A stretch of DNA of 64,000 nt from Streblospio benedicti (GCA_019095985.1 CM032659.1:29962939-30026938), one strand, 5' to 3'. Numbered from the stretch's first letter, positions 49,458 to 61,670 are shown. The notes: generated from the sequence alone by a model not told the origin. Translations and numbers: made by a program.

Positions 49458-51492
49458 GAACTTCACGACAGCTCTACTTTGCTATAACTACATGTATATA
49501 CAGCATGGCATTGGGCATGTTAGACACAGTGCTCATGGTCTAATGGGACTGTGAAGGAAGGACACCCACTGAACACAGCTGTAATTCAACGTCATCAGCA
49601 GTTTTTATCTAATGTTATGGACAGACTGTACCAAATATTCAATTCAAATCAGCAGTACTACTATGAAAATTATTAATTGGCACATTATCTCACCATGCAA
49701 GTGTTTTAAAGGCAGAAGCATCGTTTCATCCTTGTTTTTCTCATTTCCTGGGTGTGTGCACTGTGATCATTCAATGGTGAACACTTGTGTCTGTTAGACT
49801 GGAATGTCAGGGTCTGTCGGAGAAATGCATTCAAAGGCTGAGATTTACTGTGGAACCTGCCTTATCAGAGCATTTTGCCAGGCAAGTCATAGTTGTTGCA
49901 CATGCTCAATGTGTTTTAATGGTGGGGACGAATTAATTGTCTATACCAGGCCGTGTCCACTCTATGAAATTCAATATAAGGTGTAGAAGGAAGTCCATTC
50001 TTTGTCACTAAACGTAAAAATCGTACGCATCCGGCAAATTATTTAGCAATGATTATGATGTTTATGTGTTACCCCAAACTGTTGGAAATGATCATAATAT
50101 AATAGCATCACCATGTTTTAACCTACATTCTGTAAAATAAATTGCAATAACCATATGCGCTGGACCACATCAAATAATTTCCTGGCAGATTTTAATCATG
50201 AATTCTCATCCAGCAGATTGTAGTTCCTCTAAAAGCGTCATTTCCTTATGCTATAGTCAGACTTAGCCGAATATTCATTGGTCGTGTAGGCGTTGCTCAG
50301 ACCCATTGTTTCTCTCCATGTATTTCTCATCTGTGACCATAATGTAAATTGTCAGGGATCACCATCAGTGTCTGTCAGACTGGGGCTTTACTGGCCATCA
50401 CTCACCCTCTTATCAGGGGCTACATGATAAATGATAGAGCCACGTGACAGTCCATAATAGGGGGCAGCTTTCTCATGTCAGTCATCTGCTTATAGATTAT
50501 GCTGTTTGAAGTATGTCTCTGTCATTTATTTGTCAATAGTGCATTAGGTGTTTGTAATAGAAAATATACGGTGCACTTTATATTCAGAACATGACCTGGC
50601 TATAGTCATATAGCACATGTCGCTGTGCAAGTAATACATGCAGAATAGGCGGATATTGAATTGCTGACCCAATATAGATTGGAGCTGTTGTTGTTGTCAG
50701 TCAGAGAGATGGATGAGGCATCCCGGTAACGGGTGACAGCACCAATGTTACATCACATGTTTGTATTATGGGCTTATATGTAATGTAATGATGGATTTGC
50801 ACTTATTTTACCCATATATTTTTATCAATATATATTTGCGCAAAGAGATGTTTATGTGGGTTGGTTTAACCATATTTATTTGTTTTACAGAATAGAGCAA
50901 AATGATTTGGCAATCATTAACAATGCCACAATTACAATCTTCCACGAATAAAAAAAGCCAGAATATGAATAAAATGTGAAATGACTATGTCTGTTTTAAA
51001 CATTGTGAAGCAAACACAAATCACAACTTTGTGTGAGATGCCAGTCATCCCATCATCCATTGCTCCCTCCCCCACCCCCACCCCCACCCCTACCCCCTTT
51101 CTCGCCCACTTCTGACCCTACCAGTATACCCGCCCTGTAATCCCAATGATATGTAGTTATCATGGATTGTGACTGCGGCAATTAGTCCAGCACACAAGAT
51201 CATCAACTTATTTGTATAGATCGTACTGTGAAAACTCAATTCTGTCATATCCACTGGATCACTGGTGTCATGGCCGGAATATGGCAAAGGGCGTATGCCA
51301 CCTTTTTTCATTAAAATGTACTTTTCATGATGATGTTGTTGTTTTTTAAACTCCAAGAACTTTCACGCATACAAAACCGATGAAATACATTGCCTGCCAT
51401 GCGTTTTTAGAAAACTTTTATTGTGTCAATTCAGCTAGTGAAGCAAAGCCGTGTGTTTGTTTCGTTTGTAACTAACTACCTATGTATGTATG
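49458..51492. other. Intergenic DNA, nothing recognised
   Basis: Contains a CCCCCACCCC tract at 51068-51100. No gene, RNA or repeat family identified. Confidence 0.4.
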
Positions 51493-51931
51493 TCTCTAGA
51501 CAAGCTACAGCATTTACCGATAAACAGATTTCGTTCAAACTTTACACAACTATGAGGTATGAGGCGACACAGAAGTGATTCGATTTTGGGCCCTTTGCAA
51601 ATGTGCTTTCCAAAGGGTCATTTATGGTCCATTTTCGGCATTCTTACTAGTATTGAATGCACAATGACAAATCAATATTACACACAGCAGCAAACGTCTA
51701 CTTGGTGTTGTGTGCTAGGAGCTGCTGCAAGAGCAAGATGTAGCATGACGGAGCCAGTGTTATTGGACAGTGGCAGACTGTACAAGCACACAGATTATGT
51801 GTGGCTGATTACAAACAACGTAATTGTGTACTTTTAATCAAGATTTCCGTAACTTTTTAGTAAACATCTTTATTGCCCATTAGTCAACATTATTCTAATG
51901 ACACTGTGCTCTCGGAGCACTCTTGGTCTAG
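51493..51931 (+). mobile_element. Possible non-autonomous Helitron
   Basis: The right end has a perfect 6-bp-stem hairpin GTGCTCTCGGAGCAC (51906-51920), a 7-base spacer and CTAG followed by T. This is the standard Helitron 3' pattern (hairpin, CTRR, insertion before T). The left end proposed here starts TCTCTAGACAAGC after G rather than A, so the 5' boundary is less sure. No Rep/helicase frame is inside. Confidence 0.45.
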
Positions 51932-53537
51932 TCTTACATTGATATTGGAATAGTTCACTTGAGATACGTAAAGTGTAAAATAAAAAGTTGAATGAATCGT
52001 TTATGTTTTTGTTTGGGGTAAAAGTCCCCCTTCGATAGCAAACATGCGTTAACTTTCTGATATCATTATCTAGTATCTACTCATATCTAAGTCAGTGTCA
52101 GACTCACCCAAGATTCTTCAAAAGAAACCTTCGCGATTGTGTGACAGCAGATAAGATTACGTCATCATACATTTAAGGTTTATCATTCAATCCATAAGTT
52201 ATTGAGTATTGCAATAGCTACATAGGATCATTGTAAAGGAGATTCTCATAGACCGACGATGGTAAACTTGTAATCTCATTTTCTATGCTGCTTCTGTCTC
52301 TCTGAGGAAATGACGAGAAACCTTCACTGTGCAGCACATAAAGTACCCATTTCTGTCAAATAAACTGGGCCTAAATATAACCTAGAAAGAGTGGTGATGT
52401 CAGCTCGCCGGTCGTAAGAGTTCATCTCTACCATATTAGTTTACAATTAGCACATGTGCTCATCTGCGAGACTGTACTTCCATGTTCGAATATAAGTATA
52501 ATAGTTACGTGCATCATACCAAGTCTACATGAATCGTGTCTTTATTAAGACTGACTATACTATAGCAGCCTAACATTTAATTGAAATTTGGACCCATGTA
52601 AAATGGTCTTATTCTAGAGGTGATCTCTGTATAGTTGGGGTCCACATTTGTGGGTCAACAATCATCAAAAAGTATTTGTATTTGACATTAATTTTGATGA
52701 ATGATTTTGATGATCAAACCCAGCCTATAATAATTCTGTAGGAAATAATGCCGTATCATGTGCAATATCATCTATTGATGGGTGAGAGGTTGACAAAGAC
52801 TGCAAGGACGACAATGACGTCAATGAAGCGGTGATGGCAAGGGCGGGCAAGACAAAAGGAACAACCGTATACATCACAAGAGCACCTCATGCATTCTTTA
52901 ATAGTCACAAAAAATGGGCGAATCCGTTGGTCCAAAGGTCATGCCAATTACTGACTTTAACACCCGCTGGAATGCGTTCCTCGGTTAACAGTTACCTAAC
53001 ACACCCCTATCCCTAAAAACAGGACTGCTTACAAGTAATACAAAACAGTCACATTATATAAACATGAAAGTGACAGATCAGTCGAGATGTGCAAGTGCTT
53101 GCCAGTGCTCTGTATCCCCAGATAGTTGAGAGGATGCATCTATTACAATTGCTGGTGTCACCCCATTCAGGCAGCAGGCAAACATTGCGGGTTGCGGCAG
53201 TCCAACATCTATATACGCTCAACCCGTGTAACGTTGACATATCATTCCCACTGGGACGAATTCAAAGACTCAACCCCGTCCATGGTGTAAAATATACATC
53301 ACCACAATACCTGCACCCCAAGCATCAAGACATGCAGGGCGCGTGTAAACATCATCCACCTCACCATCAGAGATGTTAGCACTCGGAAGGCTTGACGGCT
53401 GACCCATTTTTTATCTTTTTTTAGGTGGAATGGAAAATAGGGAGTCTGTTGTGTGCTGGATAGGCAGTGTAAGTAAGCAAAATTGTTCGCGTGTGGTTTT
53501 TAAAAGCGACACCTCGCAATCAGGGACATTTTTCATT
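51932..53537. other. Intergenic DNA, nothing firmly recognised
   Basis: A weak pogo-like fragment (GGTCTTATTCTAGAGGTGATC) lies near 52600. No gene recognised. Confidence 0.4.
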
Positions 53538-53880
53538 ATAGTATTCCGTTTGCTATACAATAGAATCTCTGTATCCATAGGCAGATCCAGGGGTGCAGGG
53601 GGCGCTCCCCCCTTTTCCCAGCAAAATTCTTCATCTTCATAGGGTTTTTCATGAAATCCCTTAAGTACCCCCCCTTTCCTTAAGTGCGCCCACCTTCCAA
53701 AAAACGTGGATCTACCTATGGTATCTAAACCACTCCAAGGACGCTGTTAGTGGTCTCAGTAGAGGGAGAGGTGCCGTTGTAATTGGAGATGCATGATGTT
53801 CTCTTCAATAAATGTGTATTACGACCGTAGAAAATGATCTCTGTGTAGAGTTGGTCTCTTTTAAATATAAGTGGTCAGGA
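53538..53880. mobile_element. pogo-like MITE interrupted by copy C
   Basis: The family sequence runs AATAGAATCTCTGTATC before the insert and GTATCTAAACCACTCC after it, then GGTCTCAGTAGAGGGAGAGG and later TGATCTCTGTGTAGAG. Outer ends are decayed. Confidence 0.5.
53576..53720. mobile_element. MITE copy C, CATAGGCAGATCC family, with 5-bp target duplication
   Basis: Ends are CATAGGCAGATCC and GGATCTACCTATG, flanked by GTATC on both sides (53571-53575 and 53721-53725). Internal AGGGTTTTTCATGAAATCCC and CTTAAGTGCGCCC match copy A. The host site is a pogo-like MITE, so this insertion is the younger one. Confidence 0.8.
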
Positions 53881-55294
53881 TTGCAGATTATACCATGCGA
53901 AGTTACTATAAATGTTTCACATATAGTTGAAACAAGTAGACCCCAGTAAAGGGCATGCATTTCTCTACTCCCTGCAGTGCCACTACCAGCGAGGTTTAAC
54001 TGTTTTGACATACTGTGTATGGTGCTGCCCCCGCCCTAGTCCCAGTGAACACGTGATTGCCTCCTGCAAGAGCCACCTGAGACGCCTGTTAAACAGGACA
54101 ACATACACATTGTGGGAGAAATGAGGGCGTTTGTTGGATAAGCCTCACATTCTGTTCTCAGTCTCACTAGCATATTGCAACTGATGATGAGAGTATATTT
54201 TCAATTATTATGCCACAATTTACATGTATGAATTGGATCCATGACGGTTATTGCTTGATCTTACCGTAAACACACCACTGACTTGTCATCTTGGGTGATG
54301 CCTTTTTGAGGAGAAAAAAAAGGTAGATTCATCTCCTGCCTTATTATCACGTCCGCACGTTGAAAACTCGGAGATAAACATGCAAGTGCCAGACGGGGGC
54401 GTTACTAAGGCTCTCTTCTCGCGTTTCCATAAAGGTCATGAGAGTTGGGCTCATAAATAAGTCGAGTTTAGGAGGAAAGGAACTGTTTATCACCCCGTTA
54501 GTCAACGTCTGTTCACTTAAAAGGCCATGCCCGGTTTCGAGCGGTGGTAAATAGTTGACATGCAATGATAGTGGATGTTTTAACAGTTACAATTTTACAG
54601 TTTAATGGTAAAATGTGAAGATTATTGTAATGTCGTAAAATTTGATTTATTTTGGTACATTTTTCTGATGTGAAATTCCAATTTTCAGATAATGTCCAAT
54701 TCAAATTGTATTTTGGAACATTAATGCTTTTGCTGTTGCTGTTCGTGCAGAACGGCAACCTAAAAATGCAGTCTTTCATATCTAGGTGTAGAAATTCGTC
54801 GTGTAATAGTTTATGTGTAATAAGTCTGCTCAGTGCACACCAGTGAATATTTTCGTTTGTTTTACAAAAATGCTCACAGCACAAGGTCGTAGGTATAGGG
54901 GGTGGGGGTGATTGGTGGTCGGTGTACACGCGAAACACCCCCACCCCTCTATGGAGTAAAGATGCACTGTTAAACTTTGAGTCTGTAAGCTTTATGTCAA
55001 AAAATAAACAAAAATGATGATATATCACCAAAAATGTTTGTTGCCACAGATTTGATTTCTTTTCGATTGAGCCACAATGCGCTCAACATCACTGTTTGGA
55101 CAGTCAGTATTACACATGTAAACAAAACTAAGAACCACGTTGTATTGAGTGGTCCACGATTATATACATGATCCTCCGAATCAGCCAAGGTCTTTGGAGT
55201 ATTAATGTATGAAAAGAGGAAAAGCCTCTTTGTTCGAAATAACACTACAGCCCGCCGAAGCGGCTAAGGGTACATATGTATATAAATAAATACA
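53881..55294. other. Intergenic DNA, nothing recognised
   Basis: A GGTGGGGGTG / CACCCCCACCCC inverted pair (54900-54946) can form a small hairpin. The 172-codon minus frame at 54513-55031 has no recognised motif and crosses this repeat. Confidence 0.4.
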
Positions 55295-55487
55295 GATATT
55301 ACAAAAAAAATCTCCATTTGGACCACCTGTTGATTAACCTGAAGTGATCTCATAAGAGAGGTGGCCTGTCTAATTTTGAATAATTGAGCAGCAGATAGGA
55401 TACATAAAAATAAAAATTGTCTTATTATAGAACTGTTTATGTTGTAGAGTGTAGGGGTTGTCTTAATGGGAATTAAGTTCTACTCAC
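55295..55487. mobile_element. pogo-like MITE fragment
   Basis: Contains GGACCACCTGT, AGAGAGGTGGCCTGT and a right end whose reverse complement reads TAGAACTTAATTCCC then ATTAAGACAACC. Decayed. Confidence 0.4.
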
Positions 55488-56100
55488 TGATAGATCCAGG
55501 GGGGCTTTGTGGGCTTAAGCTCAAACCCCCCCCCCCTTCCACGCGGTCTCAAGCCCCTTTCCTTGACGTGCGTGAACCTACCCTCTTTCCATTTTTTTGT
55601 AAGTGTCCGCTTTCACCAGAAAATACTCGCAAGCTCTATCCTTCTCTCAAGTCAAGCACGGCCCCTTACCCATACTCATAACCAAGCGTATACTCACAAG
55701 CCCTCCCCTCCTTCTCTCAAGCCCCCCCCACCCACCCACCCACACACACACAGTCATATACTCAAATGCCCCACAGCCTCCTCCCCTCTTTCTCTGGCGT
55801 TCTCTCAAGCCAAGCTCCACCCCTCCCCCATACTCTCACAAGCTGCCGCCATCTCTCAAACCAACTCCCTGTAATAGACTCACAAGCCCCTTATTCTCTC
55901 AAGCTCTCACATTCTCTCAAGCCAAGCGTCCCCCACCCAGCCATATACTCAGAAGCCCCCATTCTCTCAAGCCAAGCCCATCACCCCACCCCAACCAGCT
56001 CCCCCTTAATTCTTTCAAGCCCCAATACTCTCACAAGCAGCCGCCATCTCTCAAGCTTACTCCCCATCATATACTCACCAGCCCCACATCTCTCAATCTC
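55488..56100. repeat. C-rich CTCTCAAGCC minisatellite
   Basis: About 600 bases of degenerate units built on CTCTCAAGCCCC, ACTCACAAGCCC and CAAGCCAAGC. It begins with TAGATCCAGGGGGGCTT and ends near a TACTGGATCCACCACTG (56220-56236), so it may be the expanded inside of an element with GATCCAG-type ends. The proline/serine-rich frames (up to 175 codons) are repeat artefacts. Confidence 0.75.
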
Positions 56101-56833
56101 TGACGATTTATTTTTAATTTGTATTTTGAAATTGTTGTTCTTATGTTGCTATCTTTATATAACTACCCCTTGGAGTCATCAAAATCTCTGTGCGCAAATT
56201 TCAAGCACCGCCCCCTTCAATTACTGGATCCACCACTGTACCTGTTTAGTTTTTAAGTATATTTCCTATTCTGTTTGTGGGAGTAAAGTGTAATCATAAA
56301 TAAATCACATCAATCAATCAGAGTTACTGATGAAATAGGGCCAATGACTTTGCTTGTACAAGTTTGCATTGTGATTCGTTTATTACGGACTGTCATGATG
56401 ATATATCAAGGTTGCAGCTCTCCTTACCAAAGCAGCATTGTGACAAAGAGTGATTTTTAATCCCCAGCTTGTTATGAAGTTTATTAATATCAATTTTCAG
56501 TGGTTTATAACAAATCAAATGACATCATAATTTACTAGGATATGTATAAATGGTGTGGCTAAGGATAAATGCAATCAGTTGTGTCAGGAAGTATATGAAT
56601 GTGATTTTATAGACATTTTCGTCTCCAACAATATCAGTCTTATACAGTCATATTTAGTGGAATTTTCCGCTGCCTTGCACGCCGGACGTTAATCCTCTCG
56701 ATTGCGGGCAGTGTGGGCTGTGTAGGGACAATATCAAAAACAGTTTAAGTATTAGGTGTAGTGTATCTTACTTATTGACATTCATTTTAATTGACATACT
56801 TTTTATTTGCGTGGTGAAAACTAACACGTTTTT
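56101..56833. other. Flank and probable 5' UTR of the LINE
   Basis: No coding signal. The LINE 5' end is probably here, perhaps near 56660-56700 where the base composition becomes GC-richer, but no boundary or target duplication was found. Confidence 0.35.
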
Positions 56834-57655
56834 ATGAATTCACAAACCACCATTGAGTTTTATATGCGCCCCCAAACCAAGAGACCAGCTTCAAGTGATT
56901 CTGAGAACATGCCAGAGGAGAAAAAGTTGTGTGAGGATACAACAATTAGAGAAAATAATACAGATAATATGGATGACGCAGAAGGAGTTAGTAGTGTACC
57001 TGTGAATGGAGCCAATGGAGCCAATGTGGAGTTTGATAAAATGATTGATAAATTAACATGTCATCTTACTAAGATCACAAACTCTATGGAAGAGAGAATC
57101 AGTTCTCAAATTGCTACATCCATAAAAGCTGCCATTGCTGCAGAGGTAGCAATAGCAATGCAATCGGTCAGAGACGAATTCACAGCAGAGATTAAAGCAC
57201 TCAAGGATAGAGTACAATTTGTAGAAAATCGGCCAGTTCAGGAAATGAATTATGCTGCGGCAGCTACAAACAGTATGGATAATGTTGTCTATATCAGTGG
57301 CATACAGGCGAGTGATCATGAAAACATTGTAAATAAAGCTAAATCAGTGATTAAGGATGGGTGCAAAGTGAAAGATGCGAAAGTGACTGCTGCAGAAAGG
57401 AAAAGAGGATATAATGGAAGACCTGGTGTTGTACTTGTGACCGTTGAAAATAAGGACCAAGTGGATATCATCCTGAAAGGATGTAGGAACCTGAAAGACA
57501 GCACCACATATAAACGAGTGTACATTGAAAGGCACATGAACAAAGATATGAGAGCCATGAGAGCAAATGCACGCACTTTACTCAAAGCATGTGGCAAAGA
57601 TAAAGAGTATGCTTATAAGGGTGCTTACTTGGTGAAGAAAGAGCAACATACATAG
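56834..57655 (+). CDS. LINE ORF1 protein
   Basis: An intact 273-aa frame. Residues 1-60 are polar and acidic. About 65-135 is a likely coiled coil (DKMIDKLTCHLTKITNSMEE onward to LKDRVQFVEN). About 145-230 resembles an RRM-type fold (NVVYISGIQ, GVVLVTVENKDQVDIILKG). The C-terminal part is basic. Coiled coil, RRM and basic tail is the usual plan of LINE ORF1 RNA-binding chaperones. The frame ends in TAG at 57653-57655, and the same reading frame continues directly into the endonuclease. Confidence 0.75.
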   Translation: MNSQTTIEFYMRPQTKRPASSDSENMPEEKKLCEDTTIRENNTDNMDDAEGVSSVPVNGANGANVEFDKMIDKLTCHLTKITNSMEERISSQIATSIKAAIAAEVAIAMQSVRDEFTAEIKALKDRVQFVENRPVQEMNYAAAATNSMDNVVYISGIQASDHENIVNKAKSVIKDGCKVKDAKVTAAERKRGYNGRPGVVLVTVENKDQVDIILKGCRNLKDSTTYKRVYIERHMNKDMRAMRANARTLLKACGKDKEYAYKGAYLVKKEQHT

Positions 57656-60600
57656 GATGTTCGCCCTTGCACTGTAGGATTCTGGAACTTGAACTGTATA
57701 AGCTATACTGATCAAACTAATCAGTCATTTTTATTTAAAGCTGAAGTCATAAAACAAATAAATTGTGATATTTTATGTATTAGTGAGACCTTTTTAAAGA
57801 AAAATCAAACTCTACACATTGAAGGCTACCACTGGATAGGGCATGAACGAACAAAGCTAAATCCAAATGCAGTACGTGGATCAGGTGGAGTTGGTATTTT
57901 GATACATACACGACTCAATAACGTTTTTAAACATGAAATTCTTGACAACACATACGAAGGCATTCTGTGGATCAAGCTCACACCACGGCAAACATCTGGC
58001 TCTCCATTGATTGTCTGTGCATGTTACCTTCCACCAGCAGATTCATGCCGAAAAGTGGATGCAGAAAAATATTTTGATACTCTCCTATGCCAGTGTTATC
58101 AGTATCAAAATCAAGGACTACTCATTATTGGAGGAGACTTTAATGCCAGATGTTCGGACAAAAATGAATTTATAGAGGGTGTAGATAAAGTACTGCCAAG
58201 GAAAATCATAGATTATGAAGGAAATAAACATGGTGACCTTTTAATTGATTTCATGCTTAGTACGAACACGTGCATGTTGAATGGGAGGCTTGGAAAAAAT
58301 AACTATACAAGTATATCCACAAGAGGAAAGTCTGTTGTTGATTATGCTCTTGTACCATATGAACAATTCCAATATTTAGACAACTTTCAAATACGAACTA
58401 TGACAGAATTGATAAATGAACACCACATTGATGTTCCTGTTCTAACTAAGGTACCCGACCACTCCATCCTAGTATGTAAAATGGATAAATCAGTCTGGCA
58501 GATTGATCACTCCGCTGGAAATAAAAAGACTAAAGCATATGAGAATACAACAAAACGATACAAAGTGAAAGAACTGACAAATAGCTTCATGAACAATGAA
58601 AATATCAAATCTTTGATTGATGCAACAGTGGAGAGAATACAGAAAGCAATAAATGATGAGAATGATGTAAATAAGGCTGGAAAGGAACTAATGAATCTAC
58701 TATACACTGAAATGCAAAATCAGCTTCATGAAATAAAACCAAACACAAGTAAGAAAAATATGAAACTTAATCAGAAGCCATGGTGGAATGACGAACTGCA
58801 GGATCTGTGGGATGAACAGTGCACAAATGAAAGAGCCTTCCTAAAAGCCACCTCTAAATCTCACCATAAACAACAACTTCGAAGTCAGTTCATCCAGTCA
58901 AGAAAAATCTTTTGACAGAGCTTTTTACGCAGAGTGAAGCGACGCTACCAAAGGGCTCAACAGGAGAAACTAGGAGACTTATGTGACAATGATTCTGTGG
59001 GGTTCTGGAAGATGGTCAAAAATATGTCAGTTGGGGCGCAACGAACTGCATCAATTCCACTATCTGTTGAAATAGAAAATGAAGTAACTTCAGATTTGGA
59101 TGTGGTAATGCAGAAGTGGAAGTCTGACTTTGAGACTTTGTTCTCTCCCCCGAATTCCGCTCATTTTGATGCTAATCATTTACAAATAATTGAGAGGCGA
59201 CTTCTTCATATACAGACACTGCAAGATGCTCTACCCATACCCGATGAACCAGTCCACACACTAAACGTGCCCCTTACTTTCCAGGAAGTGGACAAAGCTA
59301 TTCGTAACTTAAAAAATGCTAAAGCTTGTGGACTTGATGGAGTTTTTTCTGAATGTCTTAAAAATAAATCTGTCATTGACTTATTATTTCGTATTTACTG
59401 TTATTGTTTTGAACATGGTGTTGTACCAGACTCTTGGTTATTAAATGTTATAAATCCCATTTTCAAAGCTGGAAGCCTATATGACCCTTTAAATTATAGA
59501 GGAATAACTCTGGTGAATATTGTATGCAAATGTTATTCTTTCATCTTGAACACGAGACTATGTCAATGGGCTGAAGATAATGGAATTTTATCTGACGAGC
59601 ATAATTGTTTTCGGCATGCTAGAAGTGGTTTGGATCACATGTATGTTTTTTACACAATTGTTAAAAATAGAATAATGTTAAAACTCAGTACATATGCATG
59701 TTTTATAGATGCAAAAAAAAACGAGTAAATCATGCTTGTCTGTCGGTCAAGTTGTACGACCTAGGTATTAAAGGTAAAATGCTGTCTGCTATTCAATCAC
59801 TTTATGATAAAGGACGTTTATCCTGTAAAATACGTCTAAATAATCTTTTAACTGATTCATTCCCTGTACTTTGTGGTGTAAAGCAGGGTGATCCAATGTC
59901 CCCAACTCTCTTTGCTTTGTATGTTAATGACCTCATTGATGAGTTGAATATAATTGACAAAGGTGTACAATGTGGTAAGAAAAAAGTGTGCTCATTGTTC
60001 TATGCTGATGACATTGTGATCCTGGCTGAGAATGCTGCTGATCTACAGATGCAACTGGATAAAGTAAATCAATGGTGTAGTAAATGGAGAATGGAATTAA
60101 ATCAAGATAAAACTAAAATCATACATTTTAGACCAAAGACTGCAAAAATTACTTCTTATAAATTTACATGTGGCTCTATCGATCTCAATAGTTGTTCCAA
60201 ATATAAATACCTTGGAATGTATTTCAATGAATTTATGGATGATTGTGAGATTGTAAAAGATGTTGCAAAAAGTGCTAGTAGGGCACTTGGTGGTGTCATT
60301 TGCAAATTCAAAAATACAGGTGGTTTGCATTATGGAACATTTACCAAGTTATATGAATGTATTGTACAACCTGTTATGCTATATGGTGCTGGACTATGGG
60401 GTAACAAAGAATTTTCTAAATTAAATACAATTCAAAATCGAGCATGTAAGTATTTCCTTGGGTTACCTAAAACAGCTTCAAATGTGGCATGTGAAGGTGA
60501 TATTGGTTGGTTGTCTGTATATTCAAAACAAAAACTGGAAATGTTAAGATTATGGTGTAGATTGAAAAACATGGATAAAGAAAGATTAACAAGTTGTATC

Positions 60601-61218
60601 TTTAATTGGTCCTTATCTTTGTCAAAACGTAATATAAAGACATGGGAATATAATGTAAAGAAAAACCTAAAAGATGCCATTATGTCTTATTGTATTACCA
60701 ATGGTGAAGTAAATTGTAAATTCGCTGTGTATTTATACAAACAATACTTGAATAAGCATGATAATGATAAGTGGTCAACAAAGTTATGGGATGACAGAAA
60801 TAATTTGCAAAATGGAAATAAGTTAAGATTGTATAGATGTTATAAGTCTAAAATAATGGTTGAAACGTATGTAACAAACCTGATGTCATTTAGTGAAAGG
60901 CAGTGTTTAGCAAAACTTAGAAGTGGCAGTTTACCACTTGAAGTAGAGTTAGGTCGCAGAAGTGGGACTCCCATAGGAGAACGGACATGTAAATTATGTT
61001 CAGAAAATAAGATAGAAGATGAAGTTCATTTTTTATTAGAATGTGAACTATATGACGATCTTAGAGAGGTTTTGATAACATATTTAAATGAAAGTGATAG
61101 TGATTTAAATGCAAATGATCAGTATTGTTTATTAATGAGTAATCCAGATATACAGGCTGATATAAGCAAATGTGTTTTTAAAATGTGGGAGAGGCGTAAA
61201 CTTTTTTATCCAATATAA
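57656..61218 (+). pseudogene. LINE ORF2: endonuclease and reverse transcriptase, disrupted
   Basis: The endonuclease starts right after the ORF1 stop with VGFWNLNCIS. It has CISETF, GGDFNAR (58130-58150) and PDHS (about 58454-58465), all APE catalytic motifs. A TGA interrupts the linker at 58913-58915; the frame then continues (FLRRVKRRYQRAQ). RT motifs follow: KACGLDG, INPIFKAG, YRGITL, then CFIDAKK. Near 59710-59720 an A8 run shifts the frame and the usual AFD of motif A is lost. The next frame runs RVNHACLS, KQGDPMSPTLF, FYADD (YADD at 60001-60012), KYLGMYF and the CCHC knuckle CKLCSENKIEDEVHFLLEC, ending at 61218. Activities would be target-site nicking and target-primed reverse transcription. 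Confidence 0.85.
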
Positions 61219-61439
61219 TGTCAGAAACAAATAATCTTGAAAAGTACATTTTCGGTTTGATATTATTTATGTAAATATTCATCTTTTTAATATATTCTAT
61301 TATGTGTTAACATTTTTATATACTTAATATGTCTTGTAGGTCGATTTACGGCCGGGCAACATTAAGCTATAATGTTTTAAAACTGTATTTTAACCTCTTT
61401 TAATGTTGCATGACATATATGGAATAAACTCCTGACACT

Positions 61440-61670
61440 CAGGGAGAAAGTGCAACAAGAGGAAACAGTATGAAACTCTTCCAGTCAGGATGTAGAACCA
61501 ACAGAGAGAAAATTGCTCATTTGCTCTGAGAGTAGTGAAAACCTGGAACAACCTGCCAGAAGGGTTATCAGTGCTCCCACTCTTAAATCTTTTGAGCGTA
61601 GAGGCTTGACAAACATTATGCTTAAAAAATCAGCGCAAAAGTTCAACTACAAGACCCATTTAGCCAAGTG
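61440..61670 (+). mobile_element. 3' remnant of a second, older CR1/L2-like LINE
   Basis: A frame reads GNSMKLFQSGCRTNREKIAH. After a shift it reads VVKTWNNLPEG and then a TLKSFE-like stretch. These match the end of CR1/L2-type RT proteins (LFKSGCRTNxRKxFFxxRVVxxWNxLPxxVVxAPxLxxFK). Heavily decayed. It abuts the 3' end of the larger LINE. Confidence 0.5.

Larger units (their letters stand above)
56834..61428 (+). mobile_element. Nearly complete non-LTR retrotransposon (LINE, Jockey/CR1-like group)
   Basis: Order: ORF1, APE endonuclease, reverse transcriptase, C-terminal CCHC knuckle, short 3' UTR ending in TATATGGAATAAA near 61427. No RNase H domain is seen. The clade is uncertain; the APE-RT order and the CCHC finger fit the Jockey/CR1/L2 group. 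Coding regions are open over long stretches with only two disruptions in ORF2, so the copy is fairly young but inactive as it stands. Confidence 0.85.

Noticed and set aside
55509-56293. Pro/Ser-rich ORFs of 121-175 codons
   Set aside because: Three overlapping frames all read through the CTCTCAAGCC minisatellite.
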